From an uncultured Gemmataceae bacterium (GTDB lineage: Bacteria; Planctomycetota; Planctomycetia; Gemmatales; Gemmataceae): a stretch of 64,000 bases of DNA. Numbering within the stretch: position 1 is the stretch's first letter; every line of letters begins with the position of its first letter. The notes beneath the pieces are model-generated. The model did no database searches, was not told the origin of the DNA, and saw only the letters and a program-made list of their open reading frames with translations. The translations under genes and the position numbers were made by a program. Shown one piece after another: positions 50,616 to 58,330 of the stretch. The DNA lies in NCBI GenBank assembly GCA_937923405.1, contig CALDUY010000043.1, positions 78,046 to 142,045 on the forward strand, given 5' to 3'.

Positions 50616-52631
50616 TTAGTTAGCTTGATTCTTGCCTGTGGCAATGTCACGAGTGACCTTGCCGATCTTTTCCTGTCGCCCAGCGAGATCCTTCAACTCG
50701 CGTTGAATCATCTCGAAATGTTCTCGCTCCTTGGGCGTTTTGGCCTGCTCAGGAATCGGAGCCTGCTCTCCGGTGTACTGCTTCCCGTACAACTCGGTTC
50801 GAGCGTTGACGCGCTTCTGCATGGCGAAGATCATTTTCAGTTCGGCCAGCTGGTCGATCAGCTTTTGATCTTGCGGTCCGCCTTTGCCCTGCGAGGGTTT
50901 TCCGCCCTGTTTGGCTTCGCGCTGAGCTTTCTGGAGAGCGGCAATCATTTCCTTGAGCGTCTCGATGATGTCGTTCTCGATCTGTTGCGTGACAGCATCG
51001 GTGTTGACCCGCGCTAGACGATTGCGAACATCTTCCATGTCCTTGCTGACTTGCTCAAAGACCTCGGCGAACGCAACCGCACTGCCTTCAGTCTGGATCA
51101 ATTTTAGAGCTTGATGAGCCTCGCGAACAATTTCATCTTCCTTGTCGGAGAGCTTGTTGGCTCGTCCAGCCTGGACCAGATCGGGCTTCTTCTCGGGGTT
51201 TTTGCTGATGTCCTTGTCCAAGGCCACAGTTCCGTCACGAACCTCGATCTGCAACGCGAGCATGTAGCGGCAACGCTTCTCCAGATCGGCCAACAATCGC
51301 TCAATCTCTTCCTCACGCATCTGCTTGAGGAGGTCTTCGAGCTTCTTCTTGGCAGCCTCCAGTTCTTTGATCGCCTTGGTCATGTTGTCCGAGGCGTCGT
51401 TTTTCTTGGCCTTGTCCAGATCGATCTCGGCCTGTTTCTGGTACTTGTTGGCGTCCTCGATCTGCTTCTTGATCGGGGTGTCTTCTTGGTCCTGGGGCGG
51501 TTGCGGTTCGCTGGAGCCGCCGCCAGACTGTCCCGGCTTGCCCTGTCCCGGTTTGCCCTGACTGGGCTTGCCCTCGCTGGGTTGTCCCTGGCCGGGCTGC
51601 CCACCGCTAGGCTTACCCTCACTGGCTGGGCTGGGCTTCACTTCGCCCTTACCCTCGCCTGCACCTTTGCTCGCTGGCTTCGGTTCGCCAGACTTGCCTT
51701 CACCGGGTTTGCCTTCGCCGGGTTTCCCCTCGCCAGGCTTGCCTTCACCAGGTTTGCCTTCGCCGGGTTTCCCTTCGCCAGGTTTGCCCTCTTTCCCTTC
51801 CCCGGGTTTCCCTTCGCCAGGTTTCCCCTCGCCAGGTTTCCCCTCACCGGGCTTGCCTTCGCCGGCTTTATCGTCTTGTCCGCCGGGCTTGCTCTCAGCT
51901 TTAGACTGCGTATCTTCTCGCGCTTCGCCGCGACCATCGATCCCTGGTTTGCCATCGGGCTTATATTCGCCCTTGCGATCGTCGCTGTCTCGCCCGTTGC
52001 GGTCGCCGTTCTTGGCGATCAGATCGCGCGTTTCCTTGGTGACCTTATTCTGATCGCGCTGCAACTCTTTGTTCGTCTTGCGTCCCATGTCGGTCTGGGC
52101 GCGGACGCGCTCCTGCTTGGCGATGAGTTCCTTGAGCCGTTCGAGCATGCGGGCATGCTTCTCCATCGCCTCACGATTGCTCAGGGAATCATCTCGCTTC
52201 AGTAATTCAATGAGGGTCTGCAGATCCTGACGCAACAGGGCATTGTCTCGAACGACCTGCTGAAGTACGTCGATGGATTGATCGGCTCCCTTCTTGGTCA
52301 GTTCGCGGACCAGAGCATCGAACTTGGCTTCCGTGCCCAATTCAGAAGCCTTGGCCAGAGCTTTACGCAGACTCTTGGCTTTTTCCTTGTCCTTGTCGGA
52401 TCCGTTTTCTAGCCGACCTGCCATGATGGCCAAGCGCTGACGAAACGACTCGAAGGCTCGCTTTTGAGCCGCGTGACGGGTGGCACTATCCTCAATGAGG
52501 ACTTTAGCGTCGCCCTTGAGGTCGGATTGTTCGGATTTAGGTTTGTTCGCACTGCTGGTGTCATCGGCCTGAACCGTTACCGCGAAGACCAGCGCGAGAC
52601 ACCCCAACGTGGCCAGAAATCGACGTATCAT
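50616..52631 (-). CDS. Exported coiled-coil protein with GEGKP repeats
   Basis: A 671-residue protein with a signal peptide (RFLATLGCLALVFAVTVQA). A long coiled coil follows (about 45-210, e.g. MLERLKELIAKQERVRAQTD), then a charged linker. Residues about 257-313 hold about a dozen GEGKP repeats, with further Gly/Lys/Pro/Gln-rich copies to about 370. A second coiled coil occupies about 385-665 (LEAAKKKLEDLLKQMREEEI). It probably acts as an extended spacer or tether in the periplasm. The first gene of the operon; GGAGG precedes the ATG. No homologue with known function comes to mind. Confidence 0.75.
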   Translation of the reverse strand: MIRRFLATLGCLALVFAVTVQADDTSSANKPKSEQSDLKGDAKVLIEDSATRHAAQKRAFESFRQRLAIMAGRLENGSDKDKEKAKSLRKALAKASELGTEAKFDALVRELTKKGADQSIDVLQQVVRDNALLRQDLQTLIELLKRDDSLSNREAMEKHARMLERLKELIAKQERVRAQTDMGRKTNKELQRDQNKVTKETRDLIAKNGDRNGRDSDDRKGEYKPDGKPGIDGRGEAREDTQSKAESKPGGQDDKAGEGKPGEGKPGEGKPGEGKPGEGKEGKPGEGKPGEGKPGEGKPGEGKPGEGKPGEGKSGEPKPASKGAGEGKGEVKPSPASEGKPSGGQPGQGQPSEGKPSQGKPGQGKPGQSGGGSSEPQPPQDQEDTPIKKQIEDANKYQKQAEIDLDKAKKNDASDNMTKAIKELEAAKKKLEDLLKQMREEEIERLLADLEKRCRYMLALQIEVRDGTVALDKDISKNPEKKPDLVQAGRANKLSDKEDEIVREAHQALKLIQTEGSAVAFAEVFEQVSKDMEDVRNRLARVNTDAVTQQIENDIIETLKEMIAALQKAQREAKQGGKPSQGKGGPQDQKLIDQLAELKMIFAMQKRVNARTELYGKQYTGEQAPIPEQAKTPKEREHFEMIQRELKDLAGRQEKIGKVTRDIATGKNQAN
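51693..51863. repeat. In-frame 15-bp tandem repeat encoding GEGKP
   Basis: About eleven near-identical 15-nt units (on the plus strand of the type TTTCCCTTCGCCAGG with synonymous changes), one interrupted unit (GKEGKP) and further diverged units beyond. The synonymous variation shows the protein pattern is under selection, although copy number may vary between strains. Confidence 0.85.
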
Positions 52632-52700
52632 TAGCCCTACCTCCGGTGCTTACCTGTCAGGTCGCCGAGTGGAACCGGTGTCTCTCCCGTCCCCGCGTGC

Positions 52701-52722
52701 GAACCTCCCTTCATTGAGGTTC
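52701..52722. terminator. Perfect 7-bp inverted repeat, possible terminator after the ABC-F gene
   Basis: GAACCTC (52701-52707) and GAGGTTC (52716-52722) enclose an 8-nt loop. On the minus strand it lies 141 nt downstream of the ABC-F gene's stop. No T tract follows, so function as a terminator is doubtful. The remainder of 52632-52862 shows nothing recognisable. Confidence 0.3.
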
Positions 52723-52862
52723 ATCTCCAACCATCCCTTGGTTGTGACAGCTAAATCTTCAAATTACCTTCTTTCGCGATTGCTGTCAGCGCAAAACTTG
52801 GCGTTCTGGGCGAAGTTAGGAAAAGATGAGAAATGCATGAGAGAGCCAGTCGACCTGCTGAG

Positions 52863-54782
52863 TCAATTCAACTCGACGGCCTCTTCCCAGTGTTCGTAGA
52901 GGCGGGCGATCTCGGCCTTGAGTTGCTCGAAACGAGCAGTCGTCTGCTTGACCTTTTCGCCGTCTTTGTAGAGGTCTGGCGAGGCGAGTAACTCCTCGAG
53001 TTGAGCCAGTTCCGCTTCACCGGTGGCGATGTCTTGCTCGATGTCGGCCACTTTGCGGTAGGGAAACTTGCGTTTGCGCTTGGTCGTGTGGTTCGACGAG
53101 GCCGGGGCCGGCGCGGGCTTGGCCACCGCTTTCTGACGACGCTCCTTCTCGGCCTGTTTTTCCTTCGCGGCCTCTAGCTTCTGCGCTCGCATCATCTCGA
53201 AGGTGTCGTAGTTGCCGTGGATCAGTTCAACGTTGCCCCGACCATCCAGAGCGACAAGCAGGTCGCAAACCTGATTGAGAAAGTAGCGATCGTGACTGAC
53301 GACGATGACGGTGCCCTCATACTCCTTGAGGGCTTGCTCCAAGGCCTCGCAGGCCCACAAATCGAGGTGATTCGTCGGCTCGTCGAGGATCAGCAGATTG
53401 ACTCCCTGAGCGACGAGTCGAGCCAGGGCAACGCGGCTCTTCTCGCCGCCCGACATCAACTGGACGCTCTGATACACCTGGTCACCGGTGATGCCAAATC
53501 GGCCCAGAAGGTCGCGCATCTGTTGTTCCTGAATGTCGGGGTCGTTGTCCGGCCAGACGGCGCGGATCGCCGGCTTGTCGACCGCCAGCATTTCCAGGTG
53601 TTGATCGTAGTAGCCGATCTCAACGAGGTGGCCGCGCTGAACTTTCCCAGAGTCCGCCGCTTCCTCGCCGAGAATGCAGCGGAGCAGGGTGGTCTTGCCC
53701 GAACCATTCGGTCCCATGATCCCCAGACGTCGCCCCCGAGGCAAATCAAACGTCAAATCGCGGAACAACACACGGTCGTAGCTCTTGCTCAGCTGTTCGA
53801 CGCGCAACACGATGTCGCCGGCACGACGCACCTCGCCGAAGTGCATGTGCGGAGCCTCGATTTTGGTGGGACGTTCCACTCGTTCGAGCTTATCCAACTG
53901 CTTCTGCCGAGAGGCGGCTTGCTTGTGCAGCTGACCATAGTGAACCCGACGGATGTACTCTTCTTGTTTCTCGATGTACTCCTGCTGAGCCTCGAACGCT
54001 TTCAGCTCCATTTCGTAGCGTTCTTGTCTCAATCGCCAGTATTGCTGGAAGTTGCCGGGATAGACGTTGATGCGGTTGCGGTGCATCTCGAAGATCTTAG
54101 TCACGACCCGATCGAGGAAGTAGCGATCGTGGCTGACGATGAGCATGGCCTCGGGCTGACGGAGGAGATAGTCTTCCAACCAGCGGGTGGTGTCGATGTC
54201 CAAATGGTTCGACGGTTCGTCTAGCAGCATGACGTCGGGAGAGGAGAGCAACAGTTTGGCCAGCATCAGCCGACTTTGCTGACCGCCGGAGAACGTCTCG
54301 ACAGGCCGGTGGTAATCCTCGCGACTAAAGCCCAACCCTTCGAGAACCTCCTCGATCTTGTGATCGACGTTGAAGGCATCGTGATGGCTGAGCATCTCAT
54401 GCAAGCGATCGTAGCGAGCGGCAAGCGCCTTGCGTTCGTTCTCGTCGGTGGCGGCGGCGAGTTGCTCGGCGGTGTGAATCATCTCCTCGTGAGCGGCGAG
54501 CAGTTCGTCGAGCGCCGAGCGTGCCTCGGCAAAGAGAGTGCGGCCGTCCTCAAAGAACGGCTGTTGCCGCAGCAAGGACACACGCGCCCCGGCATGACGC
54601 CGCACTTCCCCAGCATCGGCTCGATCCAGACCGGCGAGAATCTTCATTAAGGTCGACTTGCCCACGCCATTAGGGCCGACCAGGCCGACACGCTCGCCCG
54701 CGTGCAACTCGAAGCCAACATTCTGAAATAACGGATCCGCGTCGAACGCTCGTTCCAATCCGGTACAACTCAACAACAGCAT
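52863..54782 (-). CDS. ABC-F family ATPase (ribosome-associated type)
   Basis: A 639-residue protein with two ATP-binding cassettes in one chain and no membrane segment. Walker A motifs are VGPNGVGKSTL and MGPNGSGKTTL. Signatures are FSGGQQSRLMLAKLLLSSPD and MSGGEKSRVALARLVAQG, each followed by an LDEPSNHLD or LDEPTNHLD Walker B. The inter-domain linker is helical and charged, as in Uup/EttA/YheS. A C-terminal coiled coil (EQDIATGEAELAQLEELL) is typical of Uup-type members. ABC-F proteins act in translation. The ATG at 54782 is preceded by GGAG. It is divergent from the pyrimidine-nucleoside phosphorylase gene. Confidence 0.93.
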   Translation of the reverse strand: MLLLSCTGLERAFDADPLFQNVGFELHAGERVGLVGPNGVGKSTLMKILAGLDRADAGEVRRHAGARVSLLRQQPFFEDGRTLFAEARSALDELLAAHEEMIHTAEQLAAATDENERKALAARYDRLHEMLSHHDAFNVDHKIEEVLEGLGFSREDYHRPVETFSGGQQSRLMLAKLLLSSPDVMLLDEPSNHLDIDTTRWLEDYLLRQPEAMLIVSHDRYFLDRVVTKIFEMHRNRINVYPGNFQQYWRLRQERYEMELKAFEAQQEYIEKQEEYIRRVHYGQLHKQAASRQKQLDKLERVERPTKIEAPHMHFGEVRRAGDIVLRVEQLSKSYDRVLFRDLTFDLPRGRRLGIMGPNGSGKTTLLRCILGEEAADSGKVQRGHLVEIGYYDQHLEMLAVDKPAIRAVWPDNDPDIQEQQMRDLLGRFGITGDQVYQSVQLMSGGEKSRVALARLVAQGVNLLILDEPTNHLDLWACEALEQALKEYEGTVIVVSHDRYFLNQVCDLLVALDGRGNVELIHGNYDTFEMMRAQKLEAAKEKQAEKERRQKAVAKPAPAPASSNHTTKRKRKFPYRKVADIEQDIATGEAELAQLEELLASPDLYKDGEKVKQTTARFEQLKAEIARLYEHWEEAVELN

Positions 54783-54937
54783 CACTGACTCCACGCCTTC
54801 GGAATGCGATTGCGGAAATTATTGAGGCTCTCTGGGCAACACGCAAGACGACTCCGGAGACAGCCGACATGGACAGGGGAGAGCGGTGGCGGTAGATGTA
54901 CAGGCACAACAACGACCTGCACTCCAGCGGAGCAACC

Positions 54938-56242
54938 ATGCAAGCGGTCGAGATTATTCGCAAAAAGCGAGAAGGCCAAGCCCTCAGTGCCGAGGAGATC
55001 GCCTTCTTCGTCTGTGGGGCCACGTCCGGTGTTTGGCCAGACTACCAGGTTTCGGCCCTACTGATGGCCATTGTGTGGCGCGGCATGACCAATCAGGAGA
55101 CTGCCGATCTGACTCGGGCCATGATCGCTTCGGGCGAACGGCTGGATTGGTCCGACCTGCCTGGAGTGCCTGTCGACAAGCACTCAACAGGTGGCGTGGG
55201 CGACAAAACCTCCCTGATCCTGGCTCCGATGGCGGCGGCATGCGGCGTGTTCGTGCCCATGATGTCGGGCCGAGGACTCGGCCACTCCGGCGGCACGCTG
55301 GACAAGCTCGAAGCGATCCCGGGCTTTCGCGTCGGCTTGGATCTACCAGAGATGCGGCGAGTTCTCGAAACGGTCGGCTGCGTCATGCTCAGCCCGACCG
55401 ATCGGATCGCCCCGGCGGACCGCAAGCTGTATCATCTGCGTGACGTCACTGCCACCGTCGAGAGCATTCCGCTAATTTCCGCCTCGATCATGAGCAAGAA
55501 ACTCGCCGAGGGGATTCACGGCTTGATTCTCGATGTCAAGTGTGGCGTCGGCGCGTTTATGAAGACGCGCGAACAGGCCCGAACCTTGGCCCGGTCGTTG
55601 ATTGGCATCGGCCAGTCCAACGGCGTTCGCACGGAAGCACTGCTGACCGCGATGGACGTACCGCTGGGGCGGATGGTTGGCAACGCCTTGGAGGTTCAGG
55701 AGAGTATTGAGGTCTTGAAAGGAGAAGGTCCAGACGAGGTGCGGGATCTATCGCTGGAACTGGCGGCGCGGATGGTGCAGCTGGCGGGACTCACGGCCAC
55801 ACTGGACGAGGCTCGGCGACAGGCTCGGCAGGCTTTGGAGTCGGGGCAGGCACTCGACCGTTTCCGCCGTCTGGTCGAAGCCCAGGGCGGCGATCCGCGA
55901 ATCGTTGACCACCCCGAGTTGCTGCCCCGAGCAAAACACCAATGGCTACTCCGCGCGCCGCGGGCGGGTTACGTTCACGGCTGGAACGCCGAACTGGTGG
56001 GGCGGGCGACGGTCTTGCTCGGTGCTGGTCGTGGCAAAGTGGACGATGTAATCCAACCTGGAGTCGGGGCCGTGATCCTGGCTCGCGCTGGCGAACGGGT
56101 GCGTGAACAAGAGCCGCTGCTGGAACTGCATTTCGACGACGCGGCTCGTCTGCCAGGCGCGTTGGCTCTGCTCGATGGAGCCTGCCCCATTAGCGATGCC
56201 CCACCGCCCGCCGCTCCGTTGATCCTGGAAGAGTTGAAGTAG
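54938..56242 (+). CDS. Thymidine/pyrimidine-nucleoside phosphorylase
   Basis: A 434-residue enzyme of nucleoside phosphorylase family II, reversibly cleaving thymidine or uridine to base and sugar 1-phosphate in nucleoside salvage. The signature VDKHSTGGVGDKTSLILAP is at about residues 79-97, followed by VPMMSGRGLGHSGGTLDKLE and IMSKKLAEGIHGLILDVKCG (phosphate and base binding). The length is typical. DeoA and Pdp cannot be separated by eye, so no symbol is given. The ATG at 54938 has GGAG upstream and starts MQAVEIIRKKREG, a standard family start. The uracil-DNA glycosylase gene begins 36 nt downstream. Confidence 0.92.
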   Translation: MQAVEIIRKKREGQALSAEEIAFFVCGATSGVWPDYQVSALLMAIVWRGMTNQETADLTRAMIASGERLDWSDLPGVPVDKHSTGGVGDKTSLILAPMAAACGVFVPMMSGRGLGHSGGTLDKLEAIPGFRVGLDLPEMRRVLETVGCVMLSPTDRIAPADRKLYHLRDVTATVESIPLISASIMSKKLAEGIHGLILDVKCGVGAFMKTREQARTLARSLIGIGQSNGVRTEALLTAMDVPLGRMVGNALEVQESIEVLKGEGPDEVRDLSLELAARMVQLAGLTATLDEARRQARQALESGQALDRFRRLVEAQGGDPRIVDHPELLPRAKHQWLLRAPRAGYVHGWNAELVGRATVLLGAGRGKVDDVIQPGVGAVILARAGERVREQEPLLELHFDDAARLPGALALLDGACPISDAPPPAAPLILEELK

Positions 56243-56278
56243 GAGTAGAAGCGTTAACCGATATACTGGAGCTTTCAA

Positions 56279-57043
56279 GTGGACGAACGCAAAAAGGCCG
56301 ACGAATTGGCTCGCATGCTCGGACAACACCTCGACAGTCTACGAGCCGCCGGCATCGAGTGGCTGCCGGCCGCTGAGTCGACGACTTCCCCCTCTATGCC
56401 GTTGCCGGTCGTCGAGCAGTCCTCCCTGGTGGCCGCAGCGAATGCTTCCCCTTTCTCAGAAGATCATGAGCAACGCCAGCACGCGCTGAAGGCACTGCAG
56501 CAACAGGTCGCCAATTGCACCCGCTGTCCGCAACTAGCCTCGACGCGAACGCAAACCGTCTTCGGGGTCGGTCCGCTCGATCCGGAGTTGTGCTTCATCG
56601 GTGAAGCGCCTGGGGCAGACGAAGATCGGCTCGGCGAACCGTTCGTGGGCGCGGCGGGCCAGCTGCTGGATCGCATCATTGTGGCCTCGGGCTTTCAGCG
56701 GCAGGAGGTCTACATCTGCAACATTCTTCGCTGTCGTCCGCCCGGCAACCGTACCCCAACTCCCGAGGAGGCGCATCACTGCCAGGAATGGTTGGAGAAG
56801 ACGCTCGATCTGGTCCGTCCCAAATTCATCTGTGCCCTGGGCGGGACGGCGACGAAATATCTGCTCGGCATGGACACCGGTATCACCAAACTTCGTGGAC
56901 GCTTCTTCGAGTATCGCGGTATTCCCGTGCTGTGTACCTTTCATCCGTCGTACTTGCTCCGCTCTCCCGAGAAAAAGCGAGAGGTCTGGGAGGACATGAA
57001 GACGTTGTTAACCCGCATGGGCCGACCGATTCCCGGCAAGTGA
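56279..57043 (+). CDS. Type-4 uracil-DNA glycosylase (iron-sulfur)
   Basis: A 254-residue protein. After a variable region (about 1-70) come the four cysteines expected to hold a 4Fe-4S cluster: Cys80 and Cys83 (NCTRC), Cys152 (ILRCRPPG) and Cys168 (HHCQEW). Motifs of the family are GEAPGADEDRLGEPFVGAAG, YICNILRCRPPGNRTPTPEE and FHPSYLLRSPEKK. The enzyme removes uracil from DNA arising by cytosine deamination. A GTG start at 56279 is preceded by GGAG with normal spacing. It follows the phosphorylase gene and may share its transcript; a uracil link is attractive but speculative. Confidence 0.92.
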   Translation: MDERKKADELARMLGQHLDSLRAAGIEWLPAAESTTSPSMPLPVVEQSSLVAAANASPFSEDHEQRQHALKALQQQVANCTRCPQLASTRTQTVFGVGPLDPELCFIGEAPGADEDRLGEPFVGAAGQLLDRIIVASGFQRQEVYICNILRCRPPGNRTPTPEEAHHCQEWLEKTLDLVRPKFICALGGTATKYLLGMDTGITKLRGRFFEYRGIPVLCTFHPSYLLRSPEKKREVWEDMKTLLTRMGRPIPGK

Positions 57044-57109
57044 ATCGTTTCCGGCACGCTCGGGTTCAGTAGAATCATCGTCGCCCAGTTCGACGAGGAG
57101 TTCGCATCC

Positions 57110-57583
57110 ATGCTCGATGGTCCAAGCGTGGTCGCCGCCCTGCGTTCTTGCGGAGTCACGCACGTGCTCTGGATTCCCGACAGCGAGCTGGGACAATGGG
57201 AATCAGCCCTGTCGTCCTGTCCGGAACTGCAGTTGATCCGAGTCTGTCGCGAAGGCGAGGCGATCGTGATTGCTGCTGGGCTGATGATCGGCGGAAAACG
57301 CCCCGTGGTGATGATGCAATGTACGGGCTTCTTCGAGGCCGGCGATGCCCTGCGAAACGTGGTGCATGATCTGAAACTACCGTTGTTCCTGGTCCTGGGC
57401 ATGCGGAGTTGGAAGCTGCGCGACCGGACGTTTGACAGCTGCCCGCGCTTTGCCGAACCGATCCTGCGTGCCTGGCAGTTAGACTACACCTGGCTAGGAG
57501 AAGACGACCTGGCGTCGGCTTATCGTCGCGCTCGCGAAGCAGGGCGAGCGGCGGCGGTGCTGCTCCCGGAGGGGTCGCCATGA
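57110..57583 (+). CDS. ThDP-dependent decarboxylase alpha subunit (ComD/sulfopyruvate-type, N-terminal half)
   Basis: A 157-residue protein matching the PYR-type N-terminal domain of ThDP enzymes, like ComD of sulfopyruvate decarboxylase and the first half of phosphonopyruvate decarboxylase. VVAALRSCGVTHVLWIPDSE opens the fold, and the ThDP-activating Glu is in VCREGEAI (residues 45-52). MMQCTGFFEAGDALRNVVHD and LPLFLVLGMRSWKLRDRT fit the ComD family. The next gene, starting within its stop codon (ATGA overlap), supplies the PP-type C-terminal domain, so the two form one heteromeric enzyme. The substrate is not certain; sulfopyruvate or phosphonopyruvate are candidates. Confidence 0.82.
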   Translation: MLDGPSVVAALRSCGVTHVLWIPDSELGQWESALSSCPELQLIRVCREGEAIVIAAGLMIGGKRPVVMMQCTGFFEAGDALRNVVHDLKLPLFLVLGMRSWKLRDRTFDSCPRFAEPILRAWQLDYTWLGEDDLASAYRRAREAGRAAAVLLPEGSP

Positions 57584-58152
57584 TGACCATCCACGAGGCG
57601 TTGCAAGTGCTGGCAGCCGAGCGGAGCCAGCGCGTGGTCATCACCACGATGGCCGCCACCGGCATCTGGCCTAAGCTGTCGGACACCGGGTTGGACTTCG
57701 CTTACATTCCCTCAGCGATGGGACACGGTCCGGGGCTGGCGTTGGGCCTGGCCCTGGCTCATCCTCAGCGTGGCGTAATCCTGGTCAACGGCGATGGCAG
57801 CATGTTGATGAACCTTGGCGCACTGGTGACGCTGGCGAATCACCCGGCCAACGTGTACTTGGTGATTCTCGACAACGGCTTGTACGAGGTAACCGGCGGT
57901 CAACCGTTGGTCGGCGCTGGCCGAACCGATTACGCCCTGATTGCACGCGGCGCGGGGATCGAACGAGTTTACACCTTTACAGATCTGAATCAGTGGCAAT
58001 CTGGAGCGCGTGAGGCATTGTCCGGCCCAGGACCAGTAGTGATCTGGCTGAAAATCGAGGGACGGCTCGGCGAGAAGACCCCGAAACCACCGCGTCCGAT
58101 GGCCGAACAGTTGGCCCGCCTTCAAGCCGCCCTAGCCCAGCCGTTGGTATAG
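57580..58152 (+). CDS. ThDP-dependent decarboxylase beta subunit (ComE/sulfopyruvate-type, C-terminal half)
   Basis: A 190-residue PP-type domain. SAMGHGPGLALGLALAHPQR leads to the ThDP-binding GDG (71-73) in VNGDGSMLMNLGALVTLANH, ending with the metal-ligand Asn99 in LVILDNGLYEVTGGQ. The alpha subunit gene overlaps it by 4 nt. Together they match the two-subunit ComDE arrangement known from methanogens and some bacteria, and correspond to a single-chain phosphonopyruvate decarboxylase elsewhere. No obvious sulfolactate or phosphonate genes are nearby, so the pathway is unassigned. Confidence 0.82.
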   Translation: MMTIHEALQVLAAERSQRVVITTMAATGIWPKLSDTGLDFAYIPSAMGHGPGLALGLALAHPQRGVILVNGDGSMLMNLGALVTLANHPANVYLVILDNGLYEVTGGQPLVGAGRTDYALIARGAGIERVYTFTDLNQWQSGAREALSGPGPVVIWLKIEGRLGEKTPKPPRPMAEQLARLQAALAQPLV

Positions 58153-58191
58153 ATCACTGACCGCATGGAGTCGAGGACGTCCGGAAACACG

Positions 58192-58262
58192 GAGGACTGA
58201 CGTCCTCCGCTCGGACGTGCTTCGCGTCCCCTTCACGCAGGACTTACGTCCTCCGCTCGGAA
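58192..58262. repeat. Two direct copies of an interspersed palindromic repeat
   Basis: AGGACT-x-ACGTCCTCCGCTCGG occurs at 58193-58214 and again at 58239-58260 with one difference. Each copy contains the self-complementary AGGAC-GTCCT. The first copy matches 15216-15240 at 22 of 25 positions. The gap 58153-58330 otherwise has no gene. Confidence 0.65.
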
Positions 58263-58330
58263 GCTCGAAGTTCAACTGCAAGCCACCACTAACTCACTCG
58301 GACTCGACGCATAGCCCGAGTAACTCTGCC

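Noticed and set aside
51693..51863. Possible CRISPR array
   Set aside because: The 15-bp units are contiguous with no spacers and encode GEGKP in frame.
51111..52205. Plus-strand open frame with many Phe/Ala/Gly/Leu repeats
   Set aside because: It is the antisense reading of the GEGKP-repeat gene; the repeat gives a false hydrophobic protein.
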